Assembly: GCF_001278075.1 (NCBI RefSeq)
Contig: NZ_CP011340.1
Coordinates: 4,030,001-4,094,000 of the forward strand
Length of the DNA stretch: 64,000 nt
From: Streptomyces pristinaespiralis
GTDB lineage: Bacteria > Actinomycetota > Actinomycetes > Streptomycetales > Streptomycetaceae
Reading direction: 5' to 3'
Shown here: positions 35,401 to 42,894 of the stretch, in pieces
Layout: each line of letters opens with the position of its first letter
How positions within the stretch are numbered: position 1 is the stretch's first letter
Notes under the pieces: model-generated
Databases searched by the model: none
Told to the model about the DNA's origin: nothing
Seen by the model: only the letters and a program-made list of their open reading frames with translations
Made by a program: the position numbers and the translations under genes

Positions 35401-38400
35401 GCGGACGCCAGGAAACCAGCGACATCACCGAGCGTGCGCAACTCACCCAGACGCTCAGGATCCACATCACCCGACACCGGGAACCGATCCTGCAACGCAC
35501 CCATGATCTGAACCCGCTTGATCGAATCGATCCCCAGATCCGCCTCAAGATCCATACCCGGCTCCAACATCTCCGCCGGATAACCCGTCTTCTCCGCCAC
35601 CACCTCCACCAACGCACCCAACACCGCACCACCAGGCACAGAAACCGGAACAGAGACGGGCTCAGGAGCCGGAACGGGAGCAACGGCCTCGGAAACGGCC
35701 ACGGTCACGGGAGCGGGTGCGGCCGGCGACGCGGGAGCGGTCGGCGACGCGGCGGACGCCAGGAAACCAGCGACATCACCGAGCGTGCGCAACTCACCCA
35801 GACGCTCAGGATCCACATCACCCGACACCGGGAACCGATCCTGCAACGCACCCATGATCTGAACCCGCTTGATCGAATCGATCCCCAGATCCGCCTCAAG
35901 ATCCATACCCGGCTCCAACATCTCCGCCGGATAACCCGTCTTCTCCGCCACCACCTCCACCAACGCACCCAACACCGCACCACCCGGCACAGACACCGGA
36001 ACGGAGACGGGAGCCGGAACGGGAGCAACGGCCTCGGAAACGGCCTCGGTCACGGGAGCGGAAGCGGACGCGGGTGCGGTCGGCGACGCGGCGGACGCCA
36101 GGAAACCAGCAACGTCACCCAGCGTGCGCAACTCACCCAGACGCTCAGGATCCACATCACCCGACACCGGGAACCGATCCTGCAACGCACCCATGATCTG
36201 AACCCGCTTGATCGAATCGATCCCCAGATCCGCCTCAAGATCCATACCCGGCTCCAACATCTCCGCCGGATAACCCGTCTTCTCCGCCACCACCTCCACC
36301 AACGCACCCAACACCGCACCACCCGGCACAGACACCGGAACAGAAGGCTCAGGAACAGAAACCGGAACGGGCTCCGGAGCAGGAGCCGCCGGCGCCACAG
36401 GGACCACCGGTGACGGCACGGCCGTCGCCGCCTCCGGCGCCGGCGTTCCCTCCCGAAGCGCCTCGATCAGCAGGCGCGTCGCCCGCTCGTGGCCGGCCGT
36501 GATCGACGTGCTGTGCCGCTCGATCAGGCGCAGCGCGGCGTCCGCGTCGGCGTGTGTGCCCGAGCGGACGGACTCCTCCAGCGAGCGGACCGTCCGGCGG
36601 ACGGTCTCCAGGTGGCTGTCGAGGATCTCGGCCTGGAGGCCGAGCCCTTCGCGCACGACCTCGTCCAGGCCCGTCGGGACGTCCGTGTCCGTACCCTCCG
36701 CGGCCAGGGGCACCTCGGCCACCCGCACCTCGGCCACCGGCTCGCTCACCGGCTCGGCCAGCGCCTTCGCGTACGCCGAACGCCGCGCCTCGCTCACGTA
36801 GTTGACGCCGCGCAGCGGGATCGCCATGCCCTTGCGCGCCGGTTCTTCCGGCACCGGTGCCGTGTGGTCGTCGATGCCGGTGACCGGCAGGCCGAGGACG
36901 GCCAGCTCCAGCGCGGCGCGCTTCGCGGCGATCTCGCCGTCCTTGGCGGGGCCTCCGTCGACGGCGACGGTCACGACGCCTTCGCGGCCCTCGAGGATGC
37001 GGTCCACGAGATCCGACAGCACCCGCTTGGGGCCGAACTCGACGAAGACGCGGTAGCCGTCGGCGTACATCTCCTCGATGCGGGTGGCGAAGTCCACCGG
37101 CTGGAGCAGCTGGTCCACGAGGGTGCGGCGGTTGGCGGCGGTGTCGTTCCCGTAGGACGCGCCCGGCGCGTCGGCGTACACGGGGATGCGCGGCGCGGCC
37201 ACGTCGACGCGCTCGACGGCCGCGCGGAACGCGTCGGCGGCGTGGGCGACGAAGCGGGTGTGGAACGCCGCGGAGACCGGGAGCCGCTTCGCGGGGAGGC
37301 TGCCGCCGGCCTGATCGGCCACGAGCCGGTCGATCTCGGCGGTGGGGCCGCCCACGACGATCTGGCCGGGTGCGTTGATGTTGCAGACGGCCACGTCGCG
37401 GTACTGCGTGAGCGCAGCGGTCACCGCGTCGAGCTCGCCTCGCACGGCGGCCATCGCGCCGGGGTCGTTACCGGTGCCGGTGAGGTCCGCGGGCGGGGCC
37501 ATGGCCAGGCCACGGGCGCGGGCGAGTTCCGCGAAGGCGGCGTCGTCCAGTGCGCCGGCCGCCCACAGGGCGGTCAGTTCGCCGAAGGAGTGGCCGATGG
37601 TGCCGTCCGGGCTGAAGCCGAGCTCACGGAACCAGGCGAACTGGCCGGCGGAGAGCGCCCCGATCGCGGGCTGGGCGAACTGCGTCCGCCGCAGCGCCTC
37701 CTCCTGGGCCTTACGGGTACCGTCGTCGAAGGCGGGCGGGGGGAACACGACCCGCCCGAGGGTCTCGGAGCCGTCGCTGAGCCGGTTGGCCCTGTCGTAC
37801 GCGGCGAGGACGGGCGGCAGCGCGAGCGCCGCGCGGCGGCCCATGCCGACGTACTGGCTGCCCTGGCCCGCGAAGACGGCCGCGGTCTTCGTCCCGGCGG
37901 GCAGCGCGGAGCGGCGGTAGGTGATCCCCTTGGGGTGCTGCCACGAGGGGGCGTCGGGCTTGGCGCGCAGCAACTGTGCCGCTGTGGCCCGCAGTTCCTC
38001 GAACTCGGCGTCCGAGCGGGCGACGATGCCCAGTCGGGCGTCGCCGGACGGCATCCAGCCGCCGCTGTCCGGGGCGGCGCCCTCCTCCAGGCGGCGGGCG
38101 AGGGACCCGGGGTCGGCGGCGTGCCAGATCCCGGTACGGGCGACGGGTCCGAGGACCGCGGACACGTCGGTCCCGTGCTCCTCGAGGACCATGTGGAAGT
38201 TGGTGCCGCCGAAGCCGAAGGAGGAGACCGCGGCCCGCCGCTTGTCCCGGCCGGGATCGGCGACCCAGGGGCGTGCCTCGCCGCTGACGTAGAAGGGGGT
38301 GCGCGCCGGGTCGACGGCCTCGCTGGGCTTCTCGACGTTGATGGTGGGCGGCAGGACCTTCTGGTGCAGGGCGAGCGACAGCTTGATGAGGCCGGCCGCG

Positions 38401-39572
38401 CCGGCGGCGGCCTTGGTGTGCCCGATCTGGGACTTGACGCTTCCGATGGCGGCGTAGCCGCGTGCGTCCTGCCCCTCCATGACGAAGGAGCCGAGCGCGG
38501 ACAGTTCGGTGTGGTCGCCGACGGCGGTGCCGGTGCCGTGCGCCTCGAAGAGCTCCACGGAGCCGGGCGCGACGGCGGCGTCCTCGTAGGCCCGGCGCAG
38601 GGCGAGCTGCTGTCCCTCGGCGCGCGGGGCGTAGATGCTCTTGAATCGGCCGTCGCTGGAGGTGCCGATGCCGCGCAGCACCGAGTAGATCCGGTCCCCG
38701 TCGCGTTCGGCGTCGGCCAGCCGCTTGAGGGCCAGCATGCCGATGCCCTCGCCGATCAGCGTCCCGTCGGCGGACCGGTCGAAGGGCCGGATGACCTGGC
38801 TCTTGGAGAACGCCGGGGTCTTGCTGAAGCACATGTACATGAGGATCGTGTTCTCGGCGTCGCAGCCGCCGGTGATCATCATGTCGGCGCGGCCCTCGAT
38901 GAGCTCGCTGACGGCGAGCTTCACGGCGGCCAGGGAGCTGGCGCAGGCGGCGTCCACCGTGCAGTTGGTGCCGCCGAGGTCGAAGCGGTTGGCTATGCGT
39001 CCGGCGACGACGTTGCCCAGCATGCCGGGGAAGCTGTTCTCCTCCCAGGGGATGTACGCCTTCTTGAAGCGCGCGGCGACCTCCTCGGCCTGGGCCTCAC
39101 TCAGCCCGACGCTGCGCACGACCTCCTTGAGGACGGGGGTCTGCAGGCGCGCGGAGAGCGGCTGGGTGAGCGAGTTGGCGCCGGTGACACCGAGGATGAC
39201 GCCGGTGCGCGTGGGGTCGTACCAGGTGGAGCCCTCGGTGCCGGCGTCGCGCAGCACGTCGCGGGCGACGGTCAGCGACAGCAGCTGGAGGATGTCGGTG
39301 ACCTCGAGGGTGTTCGGCGGCAGGCCGAACTCCATGGGGTTGAACGCGATCTCCGGGAGGAACCCGCCGCGCCGGGCGTAGGTCCTGTCCTCCGCGGTGG
39401 GGTCGGGGTCGTAGTAGTCGTCGGTGTTCCAGTGGCTGGACGGGACGTCCTCTATGCAGTCCTTGGCGTCCATGATGTTGCGCCAGAATTCGCGCAGGTC
39501 GCGCGACTGGGGGAACAGGCCGGCCAACCCGACGATGGCGATGGGTGTGTCGGCCAGACGTGAGTGATGCAC
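32439..39572 (-). CDS. pfaA: PUFA-type synthase subunit, KS-AT-ACPx4-KR-DH (PfaA-like)
   Basis: The 2377 residues contain a ketosynthase (about 1-460; Cys210 in VDAACASS, HGTGTAVGD, KSQIGHTKAAAG) and a malonyl-type acyltransferase (about 560-900; Ser662 in GHSFGE). Four tandem ACPs follow, with attachment serines at 1120, 1233, 1350 and 1467 in identical LGIDSIKRVQIM motifs. A ketoreductase has the nucleotide loop VVTGGARGI near 1783 and FFSSVAGFFGNRGQSDYAVAN. A C-terminal polyketide-type dehydratase domain (about 2060-2370) includes LFHGPTLRGIRGV. This is the PfaA layout. Start GTG at 39572 with GAGAGGACC just upstream. It would elongate with malonyl-CoA from the linked carboxylase. The tandem ACPs are known to raise output in PUFA synthases. 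Confidence 0.93.
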   Translation of the reverse strand: MHHSRLADTPIAIVGLAGLFPQSRDLREFWRNIMDAKDCIEDVPSSHWNTDDYYDPDPTAEDRTYARRGGFLPEIAFNPMEFGLPPNTLEVTDILQLLSLTVARDVLRDAGTEGSTWYDPTRTGVILGVTGANSLTQPLSARLQTPVLKEVVRSVGLSEAQAEEVAARFKKAYIPWEENSFPGMLGNVVAGRIANRFDLGGTNCTVDAACASSLAAVKLAVSELIEGRADMMITGGCDAENTILMYMCFSKTPAFSKSQVIRPFDRSADGTLIGEGIGMLALKRLADAERDGDRIYSVLRGIGTSSDGRFKSIYAPRAEGQQLALRRAYEDAAVAPGSVELFEAHGTGTAVGDHTELSALGSFVMEGQDARGYAAIGSVKSQIGHTKAAAGAAGLIKLSLALHQKVLPPTINVEKPSEAVDPARTPFYVSGEARPWVADPGRDKRRAAVSSFGFGGTNFHMVLEEHGTDVSAVLGPVARTGIWHAADPGSLARRLEEGAAPDSGGWMPSGDARLGIVARSDAEFEELRATAAQLLRAKPDAPSWQHPKGITYRRSALPAGTKTAAVFAGQGSQYVGMGRRAALALPPVLAAYDRANRLSDGSETLGRVVFPPPAFDDGTRKAQEEALRRTQFAQPAIGALSAGQFAWFRELGFSPDGTIGHSFGELTALWAAGALDDAAFAELARARGLAMAPPADLTGTGNDPGAMAAVRGELDAVTAALTQYRDVAVCNINAPGQIVVGGPTAEIDRLVADQAGGSLPAKRLPVSAAFHTRFVAHAADAFRAAVERVDVAAPRIPVYADAPGASYGNDTAANRRTLVDQLLQPVDFATRIEEMYADGYRVFVEFGPKRVLSDLVDRILEGREGVVTVAVDGGPAKDGEIAAKRAALELAVLGLPVTGIDDHTAPVPEEPARKGMAIPLRGVNYVSEARRSAYAKALAEPVSEPVAEVRVAEVPLAAEGTDTDVPTGLDEVVREGLGLQAEILDSHLETVRRTVRSLEESVRSGTHADADAALRLIERHSTSITAGHERATRLLIEALREGTPAPEAATAVPSPVVPVAPAAPAPEPVPVSVPEPSVPVSVPGGAVLGALVEVVAEKTGYPAEMLEPGMDLEADLGIDSIKRVQIMGALQDRFPVSGDVDPERLGELRTLGDVAGFLASAASPTAPASASAPVTEAVSEAVAPVPAPVSVPVSVPGGAVLGALVEVVAEKTGYPAEMLEPGMDLEADLGIDSIKRVQIMGALQDRFPVSGDVDPERLGELRTLGDVAGFLASAASPTAPASPAAPAPVTVAVSEAVAPVPAPEPVSVPVSVPGGAVLGALVEVVAEKTGYPAEMLEPGMDLEADLGIDSIKRVQIMGALQDRFPVSGDVDPERLGELRTLGDVAGFLASAASPTAPASPAAPAPVTVAVSEAVAPVPAPEPVSVPVSVPGGAVLGALVEVVAEKTGYPAEMLEPGMDLEADLGIDSIKRVQIMGALQDRFPVSGDVDPERLGELRTLGDVAGFLASAASPTAPASPAAPAPVTSGPTADVPLVVTYPAADGVGRTFAAIRELPVASTVVGAYADQRTALVIDDGSTLTQPLVAALRADGWRVEVVALPDGIATSVEADSVRSLRTWEADELARVVTAGRLDLVVQMAAAAGQDWADAARRLAHTVLVAKQTQPALKAAAAAGGRAAFVAVTQLDGASGYRGGGTGSALLGGVSGLVKTLAIETPEVFARTVDFAPGMDAPTVAARFLGEIKDLATGIADVAHDADGRRTVVPSAEAPATHVTAVPEISTRDLLVVTGGARGITADCLQALVTARPAGLLLLGRSEVSADPGWALGLEGAALKGTIAKRIAATGEKPTPRGVEAVYREITGSREIQANLTRLRATGATVEYVAVDITDAEAVNRSLAPYAARVTGVVHGAGVLADRLIADKTQEEIAKVLGTKIVGLGNVLDALRGTAALRHLIFFSSVAGFFGNRGQSDYAVANEALNRLAVRLKHELPSARVTSVNWGAWDGGMVTDDLRRMFASRGVELVPVETGAGIFAEQFTAARGHDTVIVAGPLKPLSAPPADGTAPRPASLLVDRTLADIAAETVLADHAIDGKRVLPATAALGALINTAETATGKPVTEVSRFKVFKGVVLDGDGSGSSNADANGSGNGTGTSGRAQGAGRLRLFMEPGQGAGPGSVDVLASAVDDAGRSRPAYGGVLGTDPADGGPADRPDLVRAAGAADRTDAAHLYRDGTLFHGPTLRGIRGVLAADERLLLLVARLGDTRPARGAYHGRFHSPVLADLMLQSALVWVRRFRNRACLPMEIARARYFAPLPADQEFLIAVENVVAGPAGVTCSVTALDREGRVLQVMEGVSVVEDPQLEGKFGPAARTGAATVTV
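35041..36331 (-). repeat. Four near-identical ACP-coding direct repeats
   Basis: Four units of about 250 bases begin at 35041, 35392, 35743 and 36082 (spacing 351, 351 and 339 bases). They encode the four ACPs, are almost identical even at silent positions, and are separated by Ala/Pro/Val-rich linkers that are nearly as similar. Inside the units codon use shifts: GGT, GAT, GTT, TTG and CCT appear, whereas the flanking parts of the same gene use almost only G/C-ending codons. This indicates recent duplication or ongoing gene conversion. Confidence 0.92.
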
Positions 39573-39626
39573 GACGGTCCTCTCGGTCTTGTGCGCCGGG
39601 TGTGCTGGGCACGGATCACGGTGTGT

Positions 39627-40529
39627 TCAAGCGACGGCCGAGCCGGCCAGCAGGCCGGAGAGCACGCCGACGGCCTCGGGATCCCGAAGCATCGTGTAGT
39701 GGTCGCCGGGGACGTCCACCTGTCGTACGGGCCGGCCGCTGAGGCCGCTCCAGCCGAGGTCACCGCTGTCGGGCAGCAGGGAGCCGGCCGGTTTGACGAG
39801 GGTCAGGGCCCGGTCGAGGGGGGCGGGTTCGTACGGGGCGGTGCTGCGGTTGTTGCGGGACAGGCCGCCCTGGTACGCGGCGTACAGCTTGCGCAGTCCG
39901 GCGAGTTCGGTGCCGGCCGGCAGAACGTGCTGGGCGACGGCCGCCTCGAGCACCCGGGCCAGGCCGTCCTCCGGTGCGGCGAGGTGCCGGCGCTCGGCGG
40001 CGCTGAGGCCGAGCGTGAGGGGGCGGCCGCGTTTGGCGGCGAGGTACATGGCGAACCAGTCGAGCAGCATCGCCGGCTCCATGAGCTCGTCGGTCCGCTT
40101 GAAGGCGGGGACGGGCGCGATGCTGTCGAGCAGGACGAGGTCCCGCACGGCCCCGCCCTCCCCGGCGGCGTGGAGCCGGGCCGCCATCTCGTAGGCGACG
40201 ACGCCACCGAACGACCAGCCGACCAGGGTGAACGGCTCAGCCACCGCGCCGGCGGCGGCGAGTTCGTCCAGGCAGCGGGCCGCCAGGGCGGTGACCGGGA
40301 CGACCGGTGCCCTGGCGTCGAGGGCCGCGGCGAGGAATTCGGGCACGTTGCCGAGGTCCAGGAGGTGGAAGGCGGTGTCCTTCGGGAGCCGCCCGGCGAC
40401 GGCCGACCACTCGCCGGACGCGAGCGCGCCCGGGTGCACGGCGCAGACCCGGTGGGCCGCCGGGCCGTCGGATGCGCGCAGGGTGCGCAGGACCGGCCGC
40501 GGCGCGCCCGGGTCAGGCCGCGGTGGCAT
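39627..40529 (-). CDS. Thioesterase (alpha/beta hydrolase of the PKS/NRPS thioesterase family)
   Basis: At 300 residues, this enzyme has the nucleophile elbow GWSFGG (VGWSFGGVVAYEMA), an acidic residue near LVLLDSIAPVP and the late histidine in VPGDHYTML. It resembles chain-releasing or editing thioesterases of PKS/NRPS systems, including those acting on carrier-bound amino-acyl or acyl chains. The ATG at 40529 lies inside the end of the small ACP gene, so the two are coupled; it is followed by the large synthase gene. PUFA synthases usually lack such a thioesterase, so release by hydrolysis or transfer to an amine is a distinguishing feature here. Confidence 0.88.
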   Translation of the reverse strand: MPPRPDPGAPRPVLRTLRASDGPAAHRVCAVHPGALASGEWSAVAGRLPKDTAFHLLDLGNVPEFLAAALDARAPVVPVTALAARCLDELAAAGAVAEPFTLVGWSFGGVVAYEMAARLHAAGEGGAVRDLVLLDSIAPVPAFKRTDELMEPAMLLDWFAMYLAAKRGRPLTLGLSAAERRHLAAPEDGLARVLEAAVAQHVLPAGTELAGLRKLYAAYQGGLSRNNRSTAPYEPAPLDRALTLVKPAGSLLPDSGDLGWSGLSGRPVRQVDVPGDHYTMLRDPEAVGVLSGLLAGSAVA

Positions 40530-40779
40530 GGCGGGCGTTCTCCTCGGCGATGTGCTCCGACAGCGCGGCGATCGTCGGGTGGTACCAGAGCGCGGTCGCC
40601 TCGAGTTCGAAGCCGAGCCACTTCTCCAGCTCGCCGGCGAGGATCAGCGCCTCGGTGGAATCGAGGTCGAACTCGTCGAAGTAGCGGTCGACGTCTATCT
40701 CGGACGGCTCGACCTCGAGCCGGATCGCGAGCTTCTCGACCAGCCAGGACTGTGCCTCTTCAGCGGTGACACGCTGCAT
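40513..40779 (-). CDS. Free-standing acyl carrier protein
   Basis: An 88-residue carrier protein: helix I (EEAQSWLVEKLAIRLEVE), then the attachment site FDLDS41TEALILAGELEKWLG and a last helix after YHPTIAALSEHIAEE. The motif D-S-T-E-A-L is of the type seen in ACPs linked to polyketide/fatty-acid loading or PAS-type systems. ATG at 40779. It is coupled to the thioesterase gene downstream and follows the flavin oxidoreductase gene by 14 bases. Possible jobs are carrying the starter unit, or carrying the finished chain for oxidation by the neighbouring flavoprotein. Confidence 0.9.
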   Translation of the reverse strand: MQRVTAEEAQSWLVEKLAIRLEVEPSEIDVDRYFDEFDLDSTEALILAGELEKWLGFELEATALWYHPTIAALSEHIAEENARHATAA

Positions 40780-40793
40780 GGGAGTACCTCTTC

Positions 40794-42077
40794 TCACTTC
40801 TTGATGTCGCGGGCGATGGACTCGGCGGCCTTGAGCCCGGAGACATATCCGGCCTCGTGGGAGCCGATCAGGTCGTGGCCGATCTTCGGGGAGTGGAAGT
40901 AGGAGCCGGCGAGCTTGACGCGGCCGCCGTCGTTGACCGCGTAGATGCCGCGCTGCATGGCGCGTACGTCCAGGTCGATGACGGGGTGGGTGAAGGGCAG
41001 CTCGCGGATGACGAGTTCGTCGCGCGGGACGATCGGGGAGTCGAGCGTGACGAAGTAGTCGTTGCGCGCGGTGAAGCCCTGGAGGGAGTTCATGTAGTAC
41101 GCCACCCAGGTCCGGGTGCGGCCGTCGACCGTCTTGAGCCCGTAGTTCCAGCTCTGCCAGCGGGAGCGGTCCGGCGGCATGCTGGAGGGGTCGGTGTGCA
41201 GTACGGCGCTGGTGGAGCTGTAGCGGACCTTGCCCAGGATGTCGGCCTGGAGGGGGGTGGGCGCTTCGAGCACGGAGAGCGTCTGGTCGGCGTGCGAGGC
41301 GAGGACCGCGTAGTCGTAGCGCTCCTCGCCGTCCGCGGTACCGATGACGACCCCGTCCGCCTCCTCGCGGACCCGGGTGACGGGGCTGGAGGTGCGCACC
41401 TTGCCGTTGACGGCGGCCACGAGGCGGCGTACGTACTCGATGCTGCCGCCGGCGACGGTCTTCCAGGCGACGGAGCGTCCGCCGAGGCCGCCCGGGTCGT
41501 GCGACATGAAGAAGGCGATGACCGTGGTGGCGGGCATCTCCCAGATGAGCTCGGCGGGAACCGACCAGACGGCGGTGGCCAGGAGCACCACGTAGCCGTA
41601 CTTGAAGGCGTCGGAGTAACCGCCGCGCTCCAGGTACTCGCCGAGCGCCATGTCGGTGCGTTTGCGCAGGAAGTCGCGCGGGGCCTCCCGGTGGAAGCGC
41701 TCGGCGTCCCGCCACAGCGTCAGGAAGTCGGCCGGGTAGGACCGGGCTATCTCGTCCTCGGTGAGTTCGAACTCGGCCGTTCCGTAGTCGAGGCCCCGGT
41801 CGAGGTCGAAGAAGTCGAAGCCGCCCGTGTGGTCGAGGGCGGTGACGCCCAGCTCCTGGAAGAAGGCGGTCAGCTGGGGATAGGTACGGCTGTTGAAGAC
41901 CACGAAGGCGGTGTCGATGCCCAGTGTGCGGCCGTCCTCTTCGACCTCGACGGTCAGCGCGTGGCCGCCGGGCCGGTCCTCCTTCTCGTACACGGTGACT
42001 TCGGCATCGTCGGGCAGGTGGTAGGCGGCGGAGAGTCCGGAGATGCCGGCGCCGACGACAGCGACTCGGGTGGTCAT
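40794..42077 (-). CDS. FAD-dependent oxidoreductase of the amine-oxidase/desaturase fold (COG2907-like)
   Basis: At 427 residues, the protein starts with the FAD-binding motif VAVVGAGISGLSAAYHL and the following VYEKEDRPGGHALTVE. It continues with the COG2907-type text FFMSHDPGGLGGRSVAWKTVAGGS and YDYAVLASHADQTLSVL. The C-terminal flavin contact is GIYAVNDGGRVKLAGSYFH...GYVSGLKAAE. Related proteins sit in cyclopropane/furan fatty acid operons, and the fatty-acid double-bond isomerase PAI of Propionibacterium has a similar size and fold. In this operon, first before an ACP, it may isomerise or desaturate the polyene chain. The substrate is inferred from context only. Confidence 0.85.
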   Translation of the reverse strand: MTTRVAVVGAGISGLSAAYHLPDDAEVTVYEKEDRPGGHALTVEVEEDGRTLGIDTAFVVFNSRTYPQLTAFFQELGVTALDHTGGFDFFDLDRGLDYGTAEFELTEDEIARSYPADFLTLWRDAERFHREAPRDFLRKRTDMALGEYLERGGYSDAFKYGYVVLLATAVWSVPAELIWEMPATTVIAFFMSHDPGGLGGRSVAWKTVAGGSIEYVRRLVAAVNGKVRTSSPVTRVREEADGVVIGTADGEERYDYAVLASHADQTLSVLEAPTPLQADILGKVRYSSTSAVLHTDPSSMPPDRSRWQSWNYGLKTVDGRTRTWVAYYMNSLQGFTARNDYFVTLDSPIVPRDELVIRELPFTHPVIDLDVRAMQRGIYAVNDGGRVKLAGSYFHSPKIGHDLIGSHEAGYVSGLKAAESIARDIKK

Positions 42078-42276
42078 GGCGGGAAGCCCTTCGGCTCGAG
42101 CGGTACGCGAAGAACCGGTCGCGTTGCGCGACAGCGGCTGGAACGCAGAGGGCTGACACCTCTGAAGGCGTGAATTCGCTCACCGACCCGTGCGAACGGC
42201 GGTGTCGGGTCGGGCGTGGAAGGAACGTAGGGCGGTGGTCGGACGAGGGTCAATCACCGCATCACGGATGCTCCCC

Positions 42277-42301
42277 GCCCCATCGGCAGGGCCGATGGGG
42301 C
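42277..42301. promoter_or_regulatory. Hairpin/palindrome in the 406-base divergent intergenic region
   Basis: An 11-bp perfect inverted repeat (42277-42287 with 42291-42301, 3-base loop) lies between the leftward flavoprotein operon (start 42077) and the rightward monooxygenase-like/exporter pair (start 42484). The region must hold both promoters. The palindrome could be an operator or a leader hairpin. Apart from it I see no gene in 42078-42483. Confidence 0.4.
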
Positions 42302-42483
42302 CGGTCGCCGGTGTCCGGATTCCTACGGTCGGCGGCTCGCAGGCGCGATCAGGCCAACCCTGCCCGTTCCCGGAAGTTCACGCGGGAAGGTTGTCCGGAA
42401 GGGCTCCCCGGGGGACTCATGTGGAGGAGACGGGCTCCGCCTGCCGTCCCCGCCCGTTCCATGTCGAAGAGGAGACAGCTTCC

Positions 42484-42894
42484 ATGCCCACCATTCCCTG
42501 GATGCCCGGGGCCGCCGCCGCCGACAGGACCGCCGATTCGGGCGAGGCAGTGGTTATGGCCTCCAAGCTCCAAGTGAAGTCCCTGCTCAGCGTCCCCCGT
42601 TTCTTCCTGCTGTCGCTGGTGATCTGGAAGCAGGTGCGGTCGGCACCGGGTGTGGTCGGCGCCTCGCTGCGCGCCCAGCCGCTGAAGAAGACCTTCTGGA
42701 CACTGTCGGCGTGGGACAGCCAGGAGTCACTGGACACCTTCTCGCGCTCCGACCCGCACGCCCGGATCGTCGCGGGGCTGCGCAAGGTGATGGACCACTC
42801 GGTGTTCGTCTTCTACCCGGCCGGCCAGGACAGCCTGCCGGCCGACTGGGACGACGCCGTCGCGCGTCTCACCCGCAAAGAGGCCGCCAAGTGA
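42484..42894 (+). CDS. Small protein of the ABM/DUF3291 (dimeric alpha-beta barrel) type
   Basis: The 136-residue protein contains a core like that of small antibiotic-biosynthesis-monooxygenase and DUF3291 proteins: LSVPRFFLLSLVIWKQVRSAP, LKKTFWTLSAWDSQESL and the terminal LPADWDDAVARL. These proteins act either as cofactor-free oxygenases on activated ring carbons or in unknown roles. A GAGGAG ribosome binding site precedes the ATG at 42484, and the first 25 residues are low-complexity and probably disordered. The stop overlaps the start of the exporter gene by four bases (GTGA). A tailoring or quality-control role beside the exporter is a guess. Confidence 0.75.
   Translation: MPTIPWMPGAAAADRTADSGEAVVMASKLQVKSLLSVPRFFLLSLVIWKQVRSAPGVVGASLRAQPLKKTFWTLSAWDSQESLDTFSRSDPHARIVAGLRKVMDHSVFVFYPAGQDSLPADWDDAVARLTRKEAAK

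Noticed and set aside
35041..36331. Regular repeats that might suggest a CRISPR array or satellite
   Set aside because: The units are about 350 bases apart, in frame, and each encodes a canonical ACP with the D-S-I attachment motif.
24744..39572. Enediyne or ordinary modular type I PKS
   Set aside because: Tandem ACPs, a CLF domain, double FabA-like dehydratases and a separate PfaD enoyl reductase define the PUFA synthase type. Enediyne synthases have one ACP and no CLF/DH-DH subunit.
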